A program made the translations under genes and the position numbers. 64,000 nucleotides of DNA. Origin: Bordetella sp. BOR01 (GTDB lineage Bacteria; Pseudomonadota; Gammaproteobacteria; Burkholderiales; Burkholderiaceae_B). How positions within the stretch are numbered: position 1 is the stretch's first letter; each line of letters starts with the position of its first letter. The stretch spans positions 310,001 to 374,000 of the forward strand of contig NZ_JAHUWT010000002.1 of assembly GCF_019218885.1 (NCBI RefSeq), in the 5' to 3' direction. The notes below the pieces were generated by a model, which saw only the letters and a program-made list of their open reading frames with translations, searched no databases and had not been told where the DNA came from. Positions 8,311-17,190 of the stretch are shown here, in pieces.

Positions 8311-9992
8311 ACCAAGCCAACCTCGATGAGCGAGACGGGCAAAAGGCGGTCAAGCAAACGGTTGCGCAATACCTGGTGGTCAGCACCCAGTACTTGCACG
8401 ACGTTCCTTCCCGCACGGATCCCGCCCTGCTGGCTTCGGAGCTCAGTCGGCTGAATGCCGCGGTGCGCGCCAGCGCTGGCAGCATCAGTCCCTTCTGCCA
8501 GCCCGCGGACTACCCGCGTGCGCTGCTCCAGGAACGTGATCGCGGCAATGTGACCTCGGGGCCGGCTCCGGCCGTGCCATCCCGCCGGCAAATGCCCGGC
8601 GCTGGCAAGGCAGGCCAGCCGCTTCGCCACCAGACACTGGCGCAGGCCGCCCGCAAGATGGCTGCAGGCGAACTGAGCGCGGAGCAACTGACCGCCCAGG
8701 CGCTCGCCCGGGCCACAGAGCACCAGCCTGCGCTCAATGCATTCATCGAAATCTGGGCCGACAAAGCCATGGCGCAGGCCCGGGCTGCCGATGCGGAACG
8801 CGCCCGTGGAAAGTTGCGCGGGCGTTTGCATGGCATTCCGCTTGCACACAAGGATTGCTTCGAAATCGAAGGCCACGCCGCCACCATAGGATCCCGGGCC
8901 CGCCCGGCCGTCAAGGCGGCGTGCGACGCACACGCCATTCGCCTATTGAAGGAAGCGGGCGCCGTCACCGTCGGCGCGTTGAACTTGAACGAGATGGTGG
9001 CGGGCCCCACTGGGCAGAACCCCCAGTTCGGCGACTGCCGCAATGCCCTCGATCCTTTCCGGATCTCGGGCGGCTCGTCCAGCGGTTCCGGCGCAGCCGT
9101 GGCATCCGGTGCGGTCTTTGCATCCCTGGGCAGCGATACGGGGGGATCAATACGCTTACCGGCTTCCGTGCACGGCTTGTTCGGCCTGAAGCCGACCTAC
9201 GGGCGCATCTCGCGCAACGGCTGTTTTCCTAGGGCGTTTTCGCTGGACTGCGTCGGCCCGCTGGCACGCACGGCCGAAGACTGTGCGATCCTTCTGCAAG
9301 CGGTGGCTGGGCCAGATGCGGAAGACCCATCTTCACTGGGTGCCGGCGTGCCGGATTATCCCGGCTTGCTGGACATCGCAGCCGAGAACAGCCGTGTCGC
9401 GGTACTGGATTTGCCGGGGGCGGAAGCCTGCGACCCCGATATCGCTTCCGTCTTCGGCGATTTCGCACAGCGCGTGGAACACCTGTTCGGCACGGTTCGC
9501 ACAGTGGGCTTTCCGCAGTTGTCGGCCTGCTACGCCATGGGCGATGTCATCTCCAAGGTAGAGGCCGCAACCTTGCACAGTCAATGGATGCGGACCAACG
9601 CACAGGCCTATTCGCAGGCCGTGTACTCGCGCACGGAACCCGGGCTGCATATGCCTGCTGCTCGTTACCTCGAGGCGATGATGGTGCGCGCGCGCGTATT
9701 GCGCGAGTTTCTGGCGGGGCCGATGTCGGGCGTGGATATTCTGCTGTGCCCGGCCATTCCCATCCCTGTTCCGTTGCGGGCCGATGCCGACATGGAAAAG
9801 AAGGGCAGCGTATTCAATGTCGTGGGCGAAATCACGCGCCTGACGCGGCCATTCAGCTATTTGGGATTGCCCGTGCTCAGCATGCCCATTGGCCTGGACC
9901 GCAACGGCATGCCGGTGGGGGCCCAGTTGATCGGCAAGCCGCTGGCCGAGGCACGCTTATTATCCTTTGCGCACCAGATGTCGCTTGCCTGA
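8307..9992 (+). CDS. Amidase-signature enzyme with N-terminal AtzG/GatC-like extension
   Basis: The C-terminal part, from about residue 105, is a full amidase-signature domain: catalytic Lys182 in AHKD, the GGSSSGSG loop (255-262) and nucleophile Ser281 in SDTGGSIR. These enzymes cleave amides through a Ser-cisSer-Lys triad. At 561 residues it is about 100 longer than the amidase at 17187. The extra N-terminus (residues 1-100), with a helical region around LLASELSRLNAAVRA and a following SPFCQPADYP stretch, resembles in layout the small AtzG/GatC-like partner proteins that usually accompany such amidases; this reading is by pattern only. The start codon overlaps the previous stop. It is the last gene of the unit and ends convergent to the RpiR gene. 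Confidence 0.88.
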   Translation: MNQANLDERDGQKAVKQTVAQYLVVSTQYLHDVPSRTDPALLASELSRLNAAVRASAGSISPFCQPADYPRALLQERDRGNVTSGPAPAVPSRRQMPGAGKAGQPLRHQTLAQAARKMAAGELSAEQLTAQALARATEHQPALNAFIEIWADKAMAQARAADAERARGKLRGRLHGIPLAHKDCFEIEGHAATIGSRARPAVKAACDAHAIRLLKEAGAVTVGALNLNEMVAGPTGQNPQFGDCRNALDPFRISGGSSSGSGAAVASGAVFASLGSDTGGSIRLPASVHGLFGLKPTYGRISRNGCFPRAFSLDCVGPLARTAEDCAILLQAVAGPDAEDPSSLGAGVPDYPGLLDIAAENSRVAVLDLPGAEACDPDIASVFGDFAQRVEHLFGTVRTVGFPQLSACYAMGDVISKVEAATLHSQWMRTNAQAYSQAVYSRTEPGLHMPAARYLEAMMVRARVLREFLAGPMSGVDILLCPAIPIPVPLRADADMEKKGSVFNVVGEITRLTRPFSYLGLPVLSMPIGLDRNGMPVGAQLIGKPLAEARLLSFAHQMSLA

Positions 9993-10001
9993 GCTGGGTT
10001 C

Positions 10002-10028
10002 GGCGGTGCCGACCTTGAATGCACCGCC
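10002..10028. terminator. Convergent hairpin between amidase and RpiR genes
   Basis: GGCGGTGC (10002-10009) and GCACCGCC (10021-10028) form a perfect 8-bp stem across an 11-base loop, placed between two convergent stop codons (9992 and 10036). There is no T-run on either strand, so termination is only suggested by position. Confidence 0.35.
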
Positions 10029-10035
10029 AGCCCCG

Positions 10036-10899
10036 TCACTCTTCAGGCTCGAAAGCGCCGGTCTCTACCATCAGTTTCTGATATTCCTTCGCCCGCTGCA
10101 CGGCGCCGGTGCCCAGGCGCAAGGCCCACGCCGAGGCAAGCCATTGGACGATGGCCATGGCCCCCACCATGGAATCGAAGAAGGCGTCGGATTCTTTGCC
10201 GACCAGCAGATGCCTGTCTGTCACGCGCGCCAAGGCGTTGAGCGGCGCGTCGACGATTCCCAGTGTCCAGGCGCCGGCCGCGGCAGCCCGGCAGGTTGCG
10301 CCCACTGTTTCCCGGCTGCATGGGCTGAACGACGCGGAAATGACCATGTCCTGCTGGTCCAGGCCCAGTAAATCCAGCCCGAAGGCCCCACCGCGATCAT
10401 CCGCCAGGACCGCACCCGGGCAAGTGATTCTAAGCAGATAGTGAAGCCAGGTCATGACCGGCGTGCACGACCTGCGGCCGATAAGCGCGATCCGGCGTGC
10501 CTTGGCCATGCGCTCGACAGTTTCCTGGATGACCTCTGCATTTTCCGCCGTATAGCAGGATTGGACATTCTTCAGTTCCGTGCGCAGCATCGTTTGCGGC
10601 CGCGCCAGCGAATTGAACGTGACCAGCCGCTCGGCAAACATCGACTCGGCGGGCCCGTCGCGCAAGATCTGGGCAAACCCTTCCCGCAGGCCCTTCCATC
10701 CGTCGTAGCCCAGCTCCTGGGCCAAGCGGATGAACGAGGCGCTCGAACGTCCCGACAGTGTCGACAACTCGTTCAGTGGGCGGGTCGCCACCTCTGCCGG
10801 ATTGGCAAGAACCCAGTTGGCGGTTCGTCGCAAGGTGCGAGACAGGTTTTCGTACTGATCGCGCAACTGCTCCTGCACGGATATGGCCTGCTTTGTCAT
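10036..10899 (-). CDS. RpiR/MurR family regulator (HTH + SIS domain)
   Basis: The 287-residue product has the RpiR-type N-terminal helix-turn-helix (residues about 10-80; RTANWVLANPAEVATR, then LSGRSSASFIRLAQELGYDG) and a C-terminal SIS domain, which in this family senses a phosphosugar or other small metabolite. It faces the dimethylformamidase-like gene across a 27-bp palindrome at 10927-10953. The neighbourhood is amide and ureido catabolism rather than sugar metabolism, so the effector is probably not a sugar phosphate; related RpiR proteins in betaproteobacteria often accompany such gene sets. ATG 10899 is preferred over the upstream in-frame TTG and GTG codons. Confidence 0.88.
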   Translation of the reverse strand: MTKQAISVQEQLRDQYENLSRTLRRTANWVLANPAEVATRPLNELSTLSGRSSASFIRLAQELGYDGWKGLREGFAQILRDGPAESMFAERLVTFNSLARPQTMLRTELKNVQSCYTAENAEVIQETVERMAKARRIALIGRRSCTPVMTWLHYLLRITCPGAVLADDRGGAFGLDLLGLDQQDMVISASFSPCSRETVGATCRAAAAGAWTLGIVDAPLNALARVTDRHLLVGKESDAFFDSMVGAMAIVQWLASAWALRLGTGAVQRAKEYQKLMVETGAFEPEE

Positions 10900-10926
10900 A
10901 AGCACCAAATCTAGAAATGGATTATT

Positions 10927-10953
10927 TACTCCAGAAGTTCATATTCTGGAGTA
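10927..10953. promoter_or_regulatory. 27-bp perfect palindrome, putative RpiR operator
   Basis: TACTCCAGAA (10927-10936) and TTCTGGAGTA (10944-10953) are exact inverted repeats with 10-bp arms and a 7-base spacer. The site lies between the start of the RpiR gene (10899, minus) and the start of the dimethylformamidase-like gene (11016, plus), where a regulator of both would bind. Its GAA-N7-TTC core resembles the spaced GGAA/TTCC half-sites described for some RpiR/IolR proteins, but that comparison is from memory and the assignment is inference. Confidence 0.6.
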
Positions 10954-11015
10954 TTCAATTTACCATCGTTCCTGTTCAGAACTCAGACGAAATGCGTGTA
11001 GAGGAAGCGGCCGCG

Positions 11016-13196
11016 ATGATTTCACTTGTTGGATATACCGATAAATTCTCGGCTCGTCCTGGAGAAACAATCAGCGTCAAGGTATCGAGCGACCTGCAGT
11101 CGCCATACCACGCCGACCTCGTACGCATACGAAGCGCCGACCCCAATCCTGAAGGCCCGGGCGTCATCGTCGAAGCGGTGCCAGCTTCCTTTGAGGGGGC
11201 CTATGCGTCCGTCAAGAAGCCGATCCATGCCGGCTCGTATGGCGTTGTCGCGCCAGCGGGCCTGCATCTGGGGGGGCAATGGACGATCTGCCTTCGGGTG
11301 CAGCCGTGGCTCTTGCACGACCGGGACCAGGTGGTGCTCAGCATTCAGGCAGACCAGTTGCTGTCCGTCGTGATACACCGCAGCGGCGCCCGGCTACAGG
11401 TCGGCCAGGCGCGCTGCGAGGTTTCGGCGCCCCTGCATGAAAGGCAGTGGTACGAGCTGCGCCTGATCGGCGACCAGGGGCGCATACAGCTGATGCAAAC
11501 GCCCTTGTCCGCCGCCGGGCCCGGCCAGCCGCCCAGCATGGCGTCGCTGGAATTGCGGCGCCCGCTGGGGGATGCCACCCAGGTGGTATTCGCCGCAGAG
11601 CCGCGCAACCAGGAAGGCACGTTCCATAAGCATTTCAACGGTCGCGTCGAGCACCCGTTCTGGTTGCAAGGCGTGCACGACGCGCCTGCGCCGTTGATGC
11701 CGCATACCTATCTGTATCCCACCCTGCTGGCGTGGTGGGACTTCAGCCAGGACATCGAGTCATTGGGCATATCCGACCAAGGGCCATTCAAGTTCCACGG
11801 CAAGATGGTCAATCTTCCCACCCGCGCCGTGCGAGGCCCGTTCTGGACCGGTCAAAGCATGAGCTGGAAGCAATCGCCCGGGGAATACGCCGCTGTCCAT
11901 TTCCATGAAGACGATCTGTATGACTGCGATTGGGCCACGGACTTTGCGTTCGCGGTGCCCCACGACCTTCGCAGCGGTGTATACGGAATACGCCTGAGAG
12001 AGCGCCTGGACGATTCTTCCGGCGAAGAGGACATCATTCCGGTTTTCGTCCTTCCCGGGGCCGCAGGTACCCGCGCCAAGGTGGCGTTGGTGATGTCGAC
12101 GTACACATACCAAATCTACGCAAACTACGACAGGAAGAACTACGACGACTCGCTGAAAGCCCGTATCGCGCAGTGGGGAACCTATCCGCATCACCCGGCC
12201 GAGAACAAACAGTTCGGCTTGTCCTGCTACAACCTGCATGCCGATGGCAGCGGGGTCACTTTCTCTACAGCCCGGCGTCCGATCCTGACCATGCGCCCGG
12301 CCTACATCGCCTATACCGACCAGCGCGGATCCGGGCTGCGCCATTTTGCGGCCGATATGCACATCGTCGCCTGGCTGGAGGCGACAGGAATCGAGTTCGA
12401 CATCCTGACGGACCACGAGCTCGAGAAAGAAGGGGTGGGCGCGCTTGAGCCCTACCAGGCGGTCTTGACCGGCACGCACCCCGAATACCAGTCCAAAGCC
12501 ACATTGGATGCTTTTCGCGACTATATCAATGGCGGCGGCCGCCTGGCCTACCTGGGCGGCAACGGATTCTATTGGCGCGTGGCGGCCAGCGACACCGTGC
12601 CCGATACGCTTGAAGTGCGCCGAGCGGAAACCGGCGTTCGCTCGTGGATTGCGCAGCCCGGCGAGTACTACCACGCATTCGACGGCAGCTACGGCGGGCT
12701 GTGGCGCAACAACGGACGCGCGCCGCAACAACTGGTCGGTGTCGGCTTCAGCGCCCAAGGCAAGTTCGAGGGATCCTACTACAAGCGGCTGGATGTCTCT
12801 TATGAGAAGCAGTTCGCCTGGATGTTCCAAGGCATCCCCGACGCGAACCTGGGCGACTTCGGCTATTCAGGCGGCGGGGCGGCCGGCTTCGAGCTGGATC
12901 GCGCCGATCCCTTGCTGGGCACGCCGCCACAGGCAACGGTTCTTTGCCGCTCCGAAGGGCACTCCTCTACCTTTGGCGCCACGCTGGAAGAACTGATCGC
13001 CCCGCCGGCCTACAAAGAAGGCGACAAGGCGGCCTCGCTGGTGCGTGCGGAAATCGTCTATTTCGAAAACGACCGCGGCGGCGCGGTGTTCTCCGTGGGC
13101 TCTATTACGTTCTGCGGCAGCTTGCCGTGGAACAACTTCGACAACTCCATTTCCACCCTGCTGGGCAATGTGGTGGGCCATTTCCTGTCGCGCTGA
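11016..13196 (+). CDS. N,N-dimethylformamidase large (beta) subunit-like protein
   Basis: The 726-residue product matches the large-subunit family of N,N-dimethylformamidase, the iron enzyme that hydrolyses dimethylformamide. The N-terminal half is beta-rich (GYTDKFSARPGETISVKVSS start, a lectin-like WTICLRVQPW region); the C-terminal half holds the amidohydrolase-like core with the Tyr-rich MSTYTYQIYANY segment (360-371), RPAY (427-430) and THPEY (487-491). In the characterised enzyme iron is held by two Tyr and one Glu; Glu490 and Tyr residues in these segments are the natural candidates here. GAGGAAG at 11001-11007 supports ATG 11016; an upstream frame would read through the operator. No small subunit gene (about 130 residues) is adjacent, so it may act alone or on a different amide. 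Confidence 0.85.
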   Translation: MISLVGYTDKFSARPGETISVKVSSDLQSPYHADLVRIRSADPNPEGPGVIVEAVPASFEGAYASVKKPIHAGSYGVVAPAGLHLGGQWTICLRVQPWLLHDRDQVVLSIQADQLLSVVIHRSGARLQVGQARCEVSAPLHERQWYELRLIGDQGRIQLMQTPLSAAGPGQPPSMASLELRRPLGDATQVVFAAEPRNQEGTFHKHFNGRVEHPFWLQGVHDAPAPLMPHTYLYPTLLAWWDFSQDIESLGISDQGPFKFHGKMVNLPTRAVRGPFWTGQSMSWKQSPGEYAAVHFHEDDLYDCDWATDFAFAVPHDLRSGVYGIRLRERLDDSSGEEDIIPVFVLPGAAGTRAKVALVMSTYTYQIYANYDRKNYDDSLKARIAQWGTYPHHPAENKQFGLSCYNLHADGSGVTFSTARRPILTMRPAYIAYTDQRGSGLRHFAADMHIVAWLEATGIEFDILTDHELEKEGVGALEPYQAVLTGTHPEYQSKATLDAFRDYINGGGRLAYLGGNGFYWRVAASDTVPDTLEVRRAETGVRSWIAQPGEYYHAFDGSYGGLWRNNGRAPQQLVGVGFSAQGKFEGSYYKRLDVSYEKQFAWMFQGIPDANLGDFGYSGGGAAGFELDRADPLLGTPPQATVLCRSEGHSSTFGATLEELIAPPAYKEGDKAASLVRAEIVYFENDRGGAVFSVGSITFCGSLPWNNFDNSISTLLGNVVGHFLSR

Positions 13197-13239
13197 CAAC
13201 GGCCAGGTCCTTATCCCCGATCCGCAATAGAGTAGAAAA

Positions 13240-14571
13240 ATGTACGACGCAAAAATGTATCCCGCATCGCATGCCTTATACGCCGATGCGAAGCAGTATC
13301 TGCCTGGCGGCAATACGCGCACCACGGTATTCGAGAAGCCTTTTCCCTTGTACGCGTCACATGGCAAGGGATGCCATGTATGGGATGTGGACGGCAACAG
13401 GCGCATCGACTGCATCAATAACTACACGTCCATGATCCACGGGCACGCGCATCCCGGCATCCACCGGATGGTGCTACGCCAGATGGAAAGCGGCACCTGC
13501 TTTGGCATGCCGACCGAATCCGAGATCTTGCTGGCCAAAGAGCTGGTGCGACGGCTGGATTCGGTCGAGACCGTGCGATTCACCAATTCGGGTACCGAGG
13601 CGGTGATGATGGCCATCAAGGCGGCGCGCGCCTACACGGGGCGCCCCAAGATCGCAAAGGTGGAAGGGGCCTACCACGGCAGTTACGATCCCGCGGAAAT
13701 CAGCCTGGATCCCGGCCCGCAACAGTGGGGGGCAAGCACGCCCAATTCGGTCCCCTATGCCAAAGGAACGCCGGCAAGCGTCGTCGGTGACGTCATCGTG
13801 CTGCCGTTCAATGACCCCGAGAAGGCCAAAGCACTCATTACCTTGCATGGCAAAGACCTTGCCGCGATCTTGATCGACCCCTTGCCGAACCGGGCGGGGC
13901 TGATTCCTGCTTCGGATGCTTTCCTTCAGGCCATACGCGCCGCCGCGGACGCGGTTGGAGCGCTTGTCATATTCGATGAAGTGATCTCTTTCCGCCTTAG
14001 CCATGGCGGGGCGCAGGCGCTGTTTTCCATTGCCCCGGACCTGACCACACTTGGAAAAGTCATAGGCGGCGGTTTTCCGGTGGGCGCGGTGGGCGGCCGG
14101 CGCGATGTCATGGCGGTATTCGACCCATCGTCGGGCAAGCCCGCCTTGCCGCACGGCGGCACTTTCTCCGCCAATCCCGTCACGATGCAGGCGGGGCGTG
14201 CCGCCCTTGAGTTGCTGGACGAAAAAGCCTACGCCCATCTTGGGCAGATGGGCGACCAGGTCCGGAAGGCCGCCAACGATGCGTTGACGCGGCATGGCGT
14301 GCCGGGAATCGTGGTGGGAATGGGCTCTTTGCTCAAGATCCATTTCACTGACCGCGCGCCCACCGATTACCGCGCCGTCTATCCCAGCCCGGCCGAAGCC
14401 TCGAAGCTGCGGCTGTTCAACAAGACGCTGATCGGCAATGGGATCTTGCCTTCGGGCTACGGATTGATGGCGCTTTCAACGCCCATGGCGGCGGAAGACA
14501 TCAGCCACATCAACCACGCCATCGATCTTGCCATCCAGATGGTCAAGAACCAGGAGTCTTCCCATGCATGA
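13240..14571 (+). CDS. HemL-like class III aminotransferase/aminomutase
   Basis: The 443-residue product resembles glutamate-1-semialdehyde aminomutase and related PLP enzymes: VWDVDGNRRIDCINNY near residue 46, NSGTEAVMMAIKAARAYTGR, FDEVISFRL, and the PLP lysine Lys273 in LGKVIGGGFPVGAVGG. HemL proper is housekeeping for heme, but copies inside catabolic operons usually transaminate or rearrange another amino acid. Here it lies between an amide hydrolase and a carbamoylase, so a beta- or omega-amino acid released from an N-carbamoyl or N-acyl precursor is a plausible substrate (inference). It starts 43 bp after the preceding stop, and its end overlaps the start of the carbamoylase by 8 nt, indicating one operon. 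Confidence 0.88.
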   Translation: MYDAKMYPASHALYADAKQYLPGGNTRTTVFEKPFPLYASHGKGCHVWDVDGNRRIDCINNYTSMIHGHAHPGIHRMVLRQMESGTCFGMPTESEILLAKELVRRLDSVETVRFTNSGTEAVMMAIKAARAYTGRPKIAKVEGAYHGSYDPAEISLDPGPQQWGASTPNSVPYAKGTPASVVGDVIVLPFNDPEKAKALITLHGKDLAAILIDPLPNRAGLIPASDAFLQAIRAAADAVGALVIFDEVISFRLSHGGAQALFSIAPDLTTLGKVIGGGFPVGAVGGRRDVMAVFDPSSGKPALPHGGTFSANPVTMQAGRAALELLDEKAYAHLGQMGDQVRKAANDALTRHGVPGIVVGMGSLLKIHFTDRAPTDYRAVYPSPAEASKLRLFNKTLIGNGILPSGYGLMALSTPMAAEDISHINHAIDLAIQMVKNQESSHA

Positions 14572-15835
14572 CCGCCTGGGCAAGGAAATAGACGGGCTGT
14601 CCGCCGTGGCGCATGCTTTGTTCGAAGCAATCGCCGAGGCTTCCCGGGAAGGCGCCGGCATCAGCCGCCCCGCCTTCTGCAAAGAAGAGACGCAAGCCGG
14701 TGAACTGATCAGGAAATTTGCCGAATCCGAAGGCCTGCAATGCGGCGTGGATGGCGGCGGCAATTTCCAGTACGACCTAAACGGGAAAGACATGCAGGCC
14801 ATGACCGTCATGGCCTCCCACCTGGACTCGGTGCCCATGGGCGGCAATTACGACGGCCTGGCGGGTGTGATTGCGGGCACCCTGGTGCAAGTGGCCTGCA
14901 GGCGCGCCGGCATCGTTCCCCCGCGCCGCCTCAGGACGCTCGGGTTTCGGGGCGAAGAAAGCCCCTGGTTTGGAACGGCCTACCTGGGCAGCAAGCTGGC
15001 ATTGGGCAAGCTTGCCCAGCAAGACCTCGACGGGCTGACGCATATCCGCACGAAGCAATCGCTTGCCAGCCACCTGCAAACGCTGGGTGTCCATGCGGAC
15101 GAAGCCGCTATCCGGGAAAAGCGGCTGCGCCATGAAGACGTTCATTCTTACCTGGAACTGCACATCGAGCAGGGGCCCGTGCTTGAAGACCTGGGCATTC
15201 CGGTAGGCCTCGCAACCGCGATACGGGGCAACATCCGCCATCCATTCTCTCGGTGCGCGGGCGTTTATGGCCATTCGTCCACCAGCCCGCGGCACCTGCG
15301 CAGCGATGCCGTCATCGCCACCGCGCAACTTGTCTGCGCGGCGGATCGGATGTGGAAGAAATTGCTCGATGAAGGGGGCAATGACGACCTCATCATCAAC
15401 TTCGGCATCTTCTCTACGAACCCGGCGCACCATGCCATGACCAAGGTGCCTGGCGAGGTCGACTTCAGCTTCAATATCGCGGGCACCAACAACGAGGTTG
15501 CGCACGCACTATATCGCCAGATCCGCTCGGAGGCGGATCGCATACAGGACGAGTTCCGGGTGCGCTTCGATTTCGGCGCCACGGTAGGCACCGATGCGAT
15601 TCATCTGGATGCGGATCTCATTGCCGCCGCAGAGGTTGCGGCCAGCGGCCTGGGGCTGAAATCGCTTCGCATGCCCACCGTCGGCCACGATGCCGCCATG
15701 TTTGCGCAACTAGGCATTCCAACCGGCATGGTCCTGGTGCGAAACCAGCATGGCAGCCATAACGTCGATGAAGCCATGCGTATTGAAGATTTTATCGACG
15801 CCACGAAAATTCTTGCGCATTGCGCGCTGAAGTAA
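14564..15835 (+). CDS. M20 family Zn-dependent hydrolase (N-carbamoyl-amino acid hydrolase / allantoate amidohydrolase type)
   Basis: The 423-residue product carries the metal-site pattern of the hydantoinase/carbamoylase family: SHLDSVPMGGNYDGLAGV (His and Asp ligands), the catalytic Glu pair in FRGEESPWFG, ELHIEQGP, the dimerisation-domain GHSSTSPRHLRSDA segment and the late GHDAAMFA segment with a final His in NQHGSHN. Members remove the carbamoyl group of N-carbamoyl amino acids or open allantoate, releasing ammonia and carbon dioxide. AGGAG precedes ATG 14564, which overlaps the end of the aminotransferase gene. Downstream, a cluster of GTACTT repeats separates it from the Bug receptor gene. 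The substrate is unknown but likely a ureido compound made by the neighbouring enzymes. Confidence 0.88.
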   Translation: MHDRLGKEIDGLSAVAHALFEAIAEASREGAGISRPAFCKEETQAGELIRKFAESEGLQCGVDGGGNFQYDLNGKDMQAMTVMASHLDSVPMGGNYDGLAGVIAGTLVQVACRRAGIVPPRRLRTLGFRGEESPWFGTAYLGSKLALGKLAQQDLDGLTHIRTKQSLASHLQTLGVHADEAAIREKRLRHEDVHSYLELHIEQGPVLEDLGIPVGLATAIRGNIRHPFSRCAGVYGHSSTSPRHLRSDAVIATAQLVCAADRMWKKLLDEGGNDDLIINFGIFSTNPAHHAMTKVPGEVDFSFNIAGTNNEVAHALYRQIRSEADRIQDEFRVRFDFGATVGTDAIHLDADLIAAAEVAASGLGLKSLRMPTVGHDAAMFAQLGIPTGMVLVRNQHGSHNVDEAMRIEDFIDATKILAHCALK

Positions 15836-15837
15836 GC

Positions 15838-15897
15838 GTACTTGAGCAAGCATATTCAAGTACATGCATTTATTCAACTACACGTACTTTTAAGTAC
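15838..15897. repeat. Cluster of inverted GTACTT/AAGTAC half-sites upstream of a Bug gene
   Basis: Two inverted repeats lie side by side: GTACTTGA (15838-15845) with TCAAGTAC (15856-15863), and GTACTT-TT-AAGTAC (15884-15897). Together they give four copies of the same half-site within 60 bp, just after the carbamoylase stop and 31 bp before the Bug start. There is no T-run, so a terminator is unlikely; a regulator-binding site for the downstream receptor is the better reading. Confidence 0.5.
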
Positions 15898-15928
15898 ACG
15901 CACTTATCAAGACCAGGGGAAATCCATC

Positions 15929-16915
15929 ATGACCTTTATCTCAAGAATCACCGCGCCTTTCTGGAAGGCTTTGCTGGCAGGCATGCTTGCGTGGACTTGC
16001 GCAGGCCCCGTCCAAGCCGCGTATCCGGAAAAGCCCGTTCGCCTGGTAGTTGGGTTTTCACCCGGCGGGGCCACCGATATCGCCGCACGGGTGGTTGCAG
16101 CTGAACTCAGCAATATCCTGAAGCAGCCGTTCGTTGTAGAAAACAAGCCGGGTGCCGGCAGCAATCTGGCCGCCGACCAGGTATCCCGGGCCGCCCCCGA
16201 CGGCTACACCCTGTTCGTGGTTGCCGTTACCTCGGCCATCAACCAGACGCTGTACAAGGACCTGAACTTCGACATCGTCAAAGACTTCGCGCCGGTGGGG
16301 CTTCTGATCAAGTCGCCCAACCTGTTGGTGGTGAACCCCTCCCTTCCGGTCAATAACGTCCAGGAACTGGTGGACTATGCCAAGAAAAACCCCGGCAAGC
16401 TTGCCTTTGCCTCCGCGGGCACGGGCGGCTCGACCCACATGGCCGGCGAGCTGTTCAAGCTGCAAGCAGGCATCGACATGCTGCATGTTCCTTATCGGGG
16501 CAGCGCTCCCGCCATGGCGGATCTGATTGGCGGCCAGGTCCAGCTGAGTTTCGACAATATGCCGTCCGCCTGGCAACACGTGCAGTCCGGCAAATTGCGC
16601 GCGCTCGCGGTCACGACCAAGGAACGGTCGGCCAGCGCTCCCAACGTGCCTACCATGGCCGAATCGGGTTTTCCCGACTTCGACGTCTCTGCATGGTTCG
16701 GCCTGGTGGCCCCGGCGGGAACGCCCAGCGATGTCATTGCAAAGCTCAATACCGCGGTGAACCAGGTGCTGGCCATGCCCGCCGTGCGCGAACGCTTTGA
16801 CACGATGGGCGCCGTTGCCGCGCCGACCACGCCCGGGCAGTTTGGCGATTACATCAAGTCCGAAGTGGATATGTGGGGCAAGGTGGTCAAGGCCTCTGGC
16901 GCCACCGCGAACTGA
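15929..16915 (+). CDS. Bug/TctC family periplasmic solute receptor
   Basis: The 328-residue product has a signal peptide (ITAPFWKALLAGMLAWTCAG region, ending near VQA at residue 30), then the Bug core YPEKPVRLVVGFSPGG, the VVENKPGAGSNLAA segment and RAAPDGYTLF. It is a periplasmic binding protein for an organic acid, with no TctA/B partner close by. ATG 15929 is chosen because a GGGGA ribosome site and the signal peptide follow naturally; an upstream TTG-initiated frame is unlikely. It belongs to the run of genes from the dimethylformamidase-like protein to the amidase and probably delivers the substrate of that pathway. The four GTACTT half-sites just upstream suggest separate control. Confidence 0.9.
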   Translation: MTFISRITAPFWKALLAGMLAWTCAGPVQAAYPEKPVRLVVGFSPGGATDIAARVVAAELSNILKQPFVVENKPGAGSNLAADQVSRAAPDGYTLFVVAVTSAINQTLYKDLNFDIVKDFAPVGLLIKSPNLLVVNPSLPVNNVQELVDYAKKNPGKLAFASAGTGGSTHMAGELFKLQAGIDMLHVPYRGSAPAMADLIGGQVQLSFDNMPSAWQHVQSGKLRALAVTTKERSASAPNVPTMAESGFPDFDVSAWFGLVAPAGTPSDVIAKLNTAVNQVLAMPAVRERFDTMGAVAAPTTPGQFGDYIKSEVDMWGKVVKASGATAN

Positions 16916-16953
16916 TTCCATTGCCGATACGGTCATCCTCACGGGGAGCTTTC

Positions 16954-17190
16954 ATGTCGAATACTATTCCGGCGCCTGCGCACGGGCCTATGTCAGCCCT
17001 GTCTGACGAAGACCTGCCTGCCTGGGCGCTTCATGCGGCCCGCTGTGCAGGGCTGGGCCAGGCCGTGCACCAGCATCCCGATCAGGTCGTGCGTGCCGCT
17101 GCCGCGGCCCGCAACACCCTGAAGGCCCTGCAGGATGATATGTCCGGAATTGCCCAGCTTTCCCGGCCGACCTGGGGCCTGTCAAAGTGA
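16954..17190 (+). CDS. Small AtzG/GatC-like amidase partner protein
   Basis: The 78-residue product is short, Ala-rich and predicted helical, with a central LGQAVHQHPDQVVRAAAAARNTL stretch (about 35-55) reminiscent of the GatC-like AtzG/DUF4089 proteins that partner amidase-signature enzymes. The match is by pattern (helix, Pro-x-x-Val, helix) and position rather than by strong identity. A GGGGAG ribosome site lies 6 bases before ATG 16954, and its stop overlaps the GTG start of the amidase (GTGA), which argues for a stoichiometric partner. A comparable region seems fused to the N-terminus of the amidase at 8307. Without a profile search the family call remains moderate. Confidence 0.55.
   Translation: MSNTIPAPAHGPMSALSDEDLPAWALHAARCAGLGQAVHQHPDQVVRAAAAARNTLKALQDDMSGIAQLSRPTWGLSK

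Noticed and set aside
11760-12830. 356-codon open frame opposite the DMFase-like gene
   Set aside because: Low-complexity mirror frame; the sense strand carries the conserved HPEY and Tyr-rich segments.
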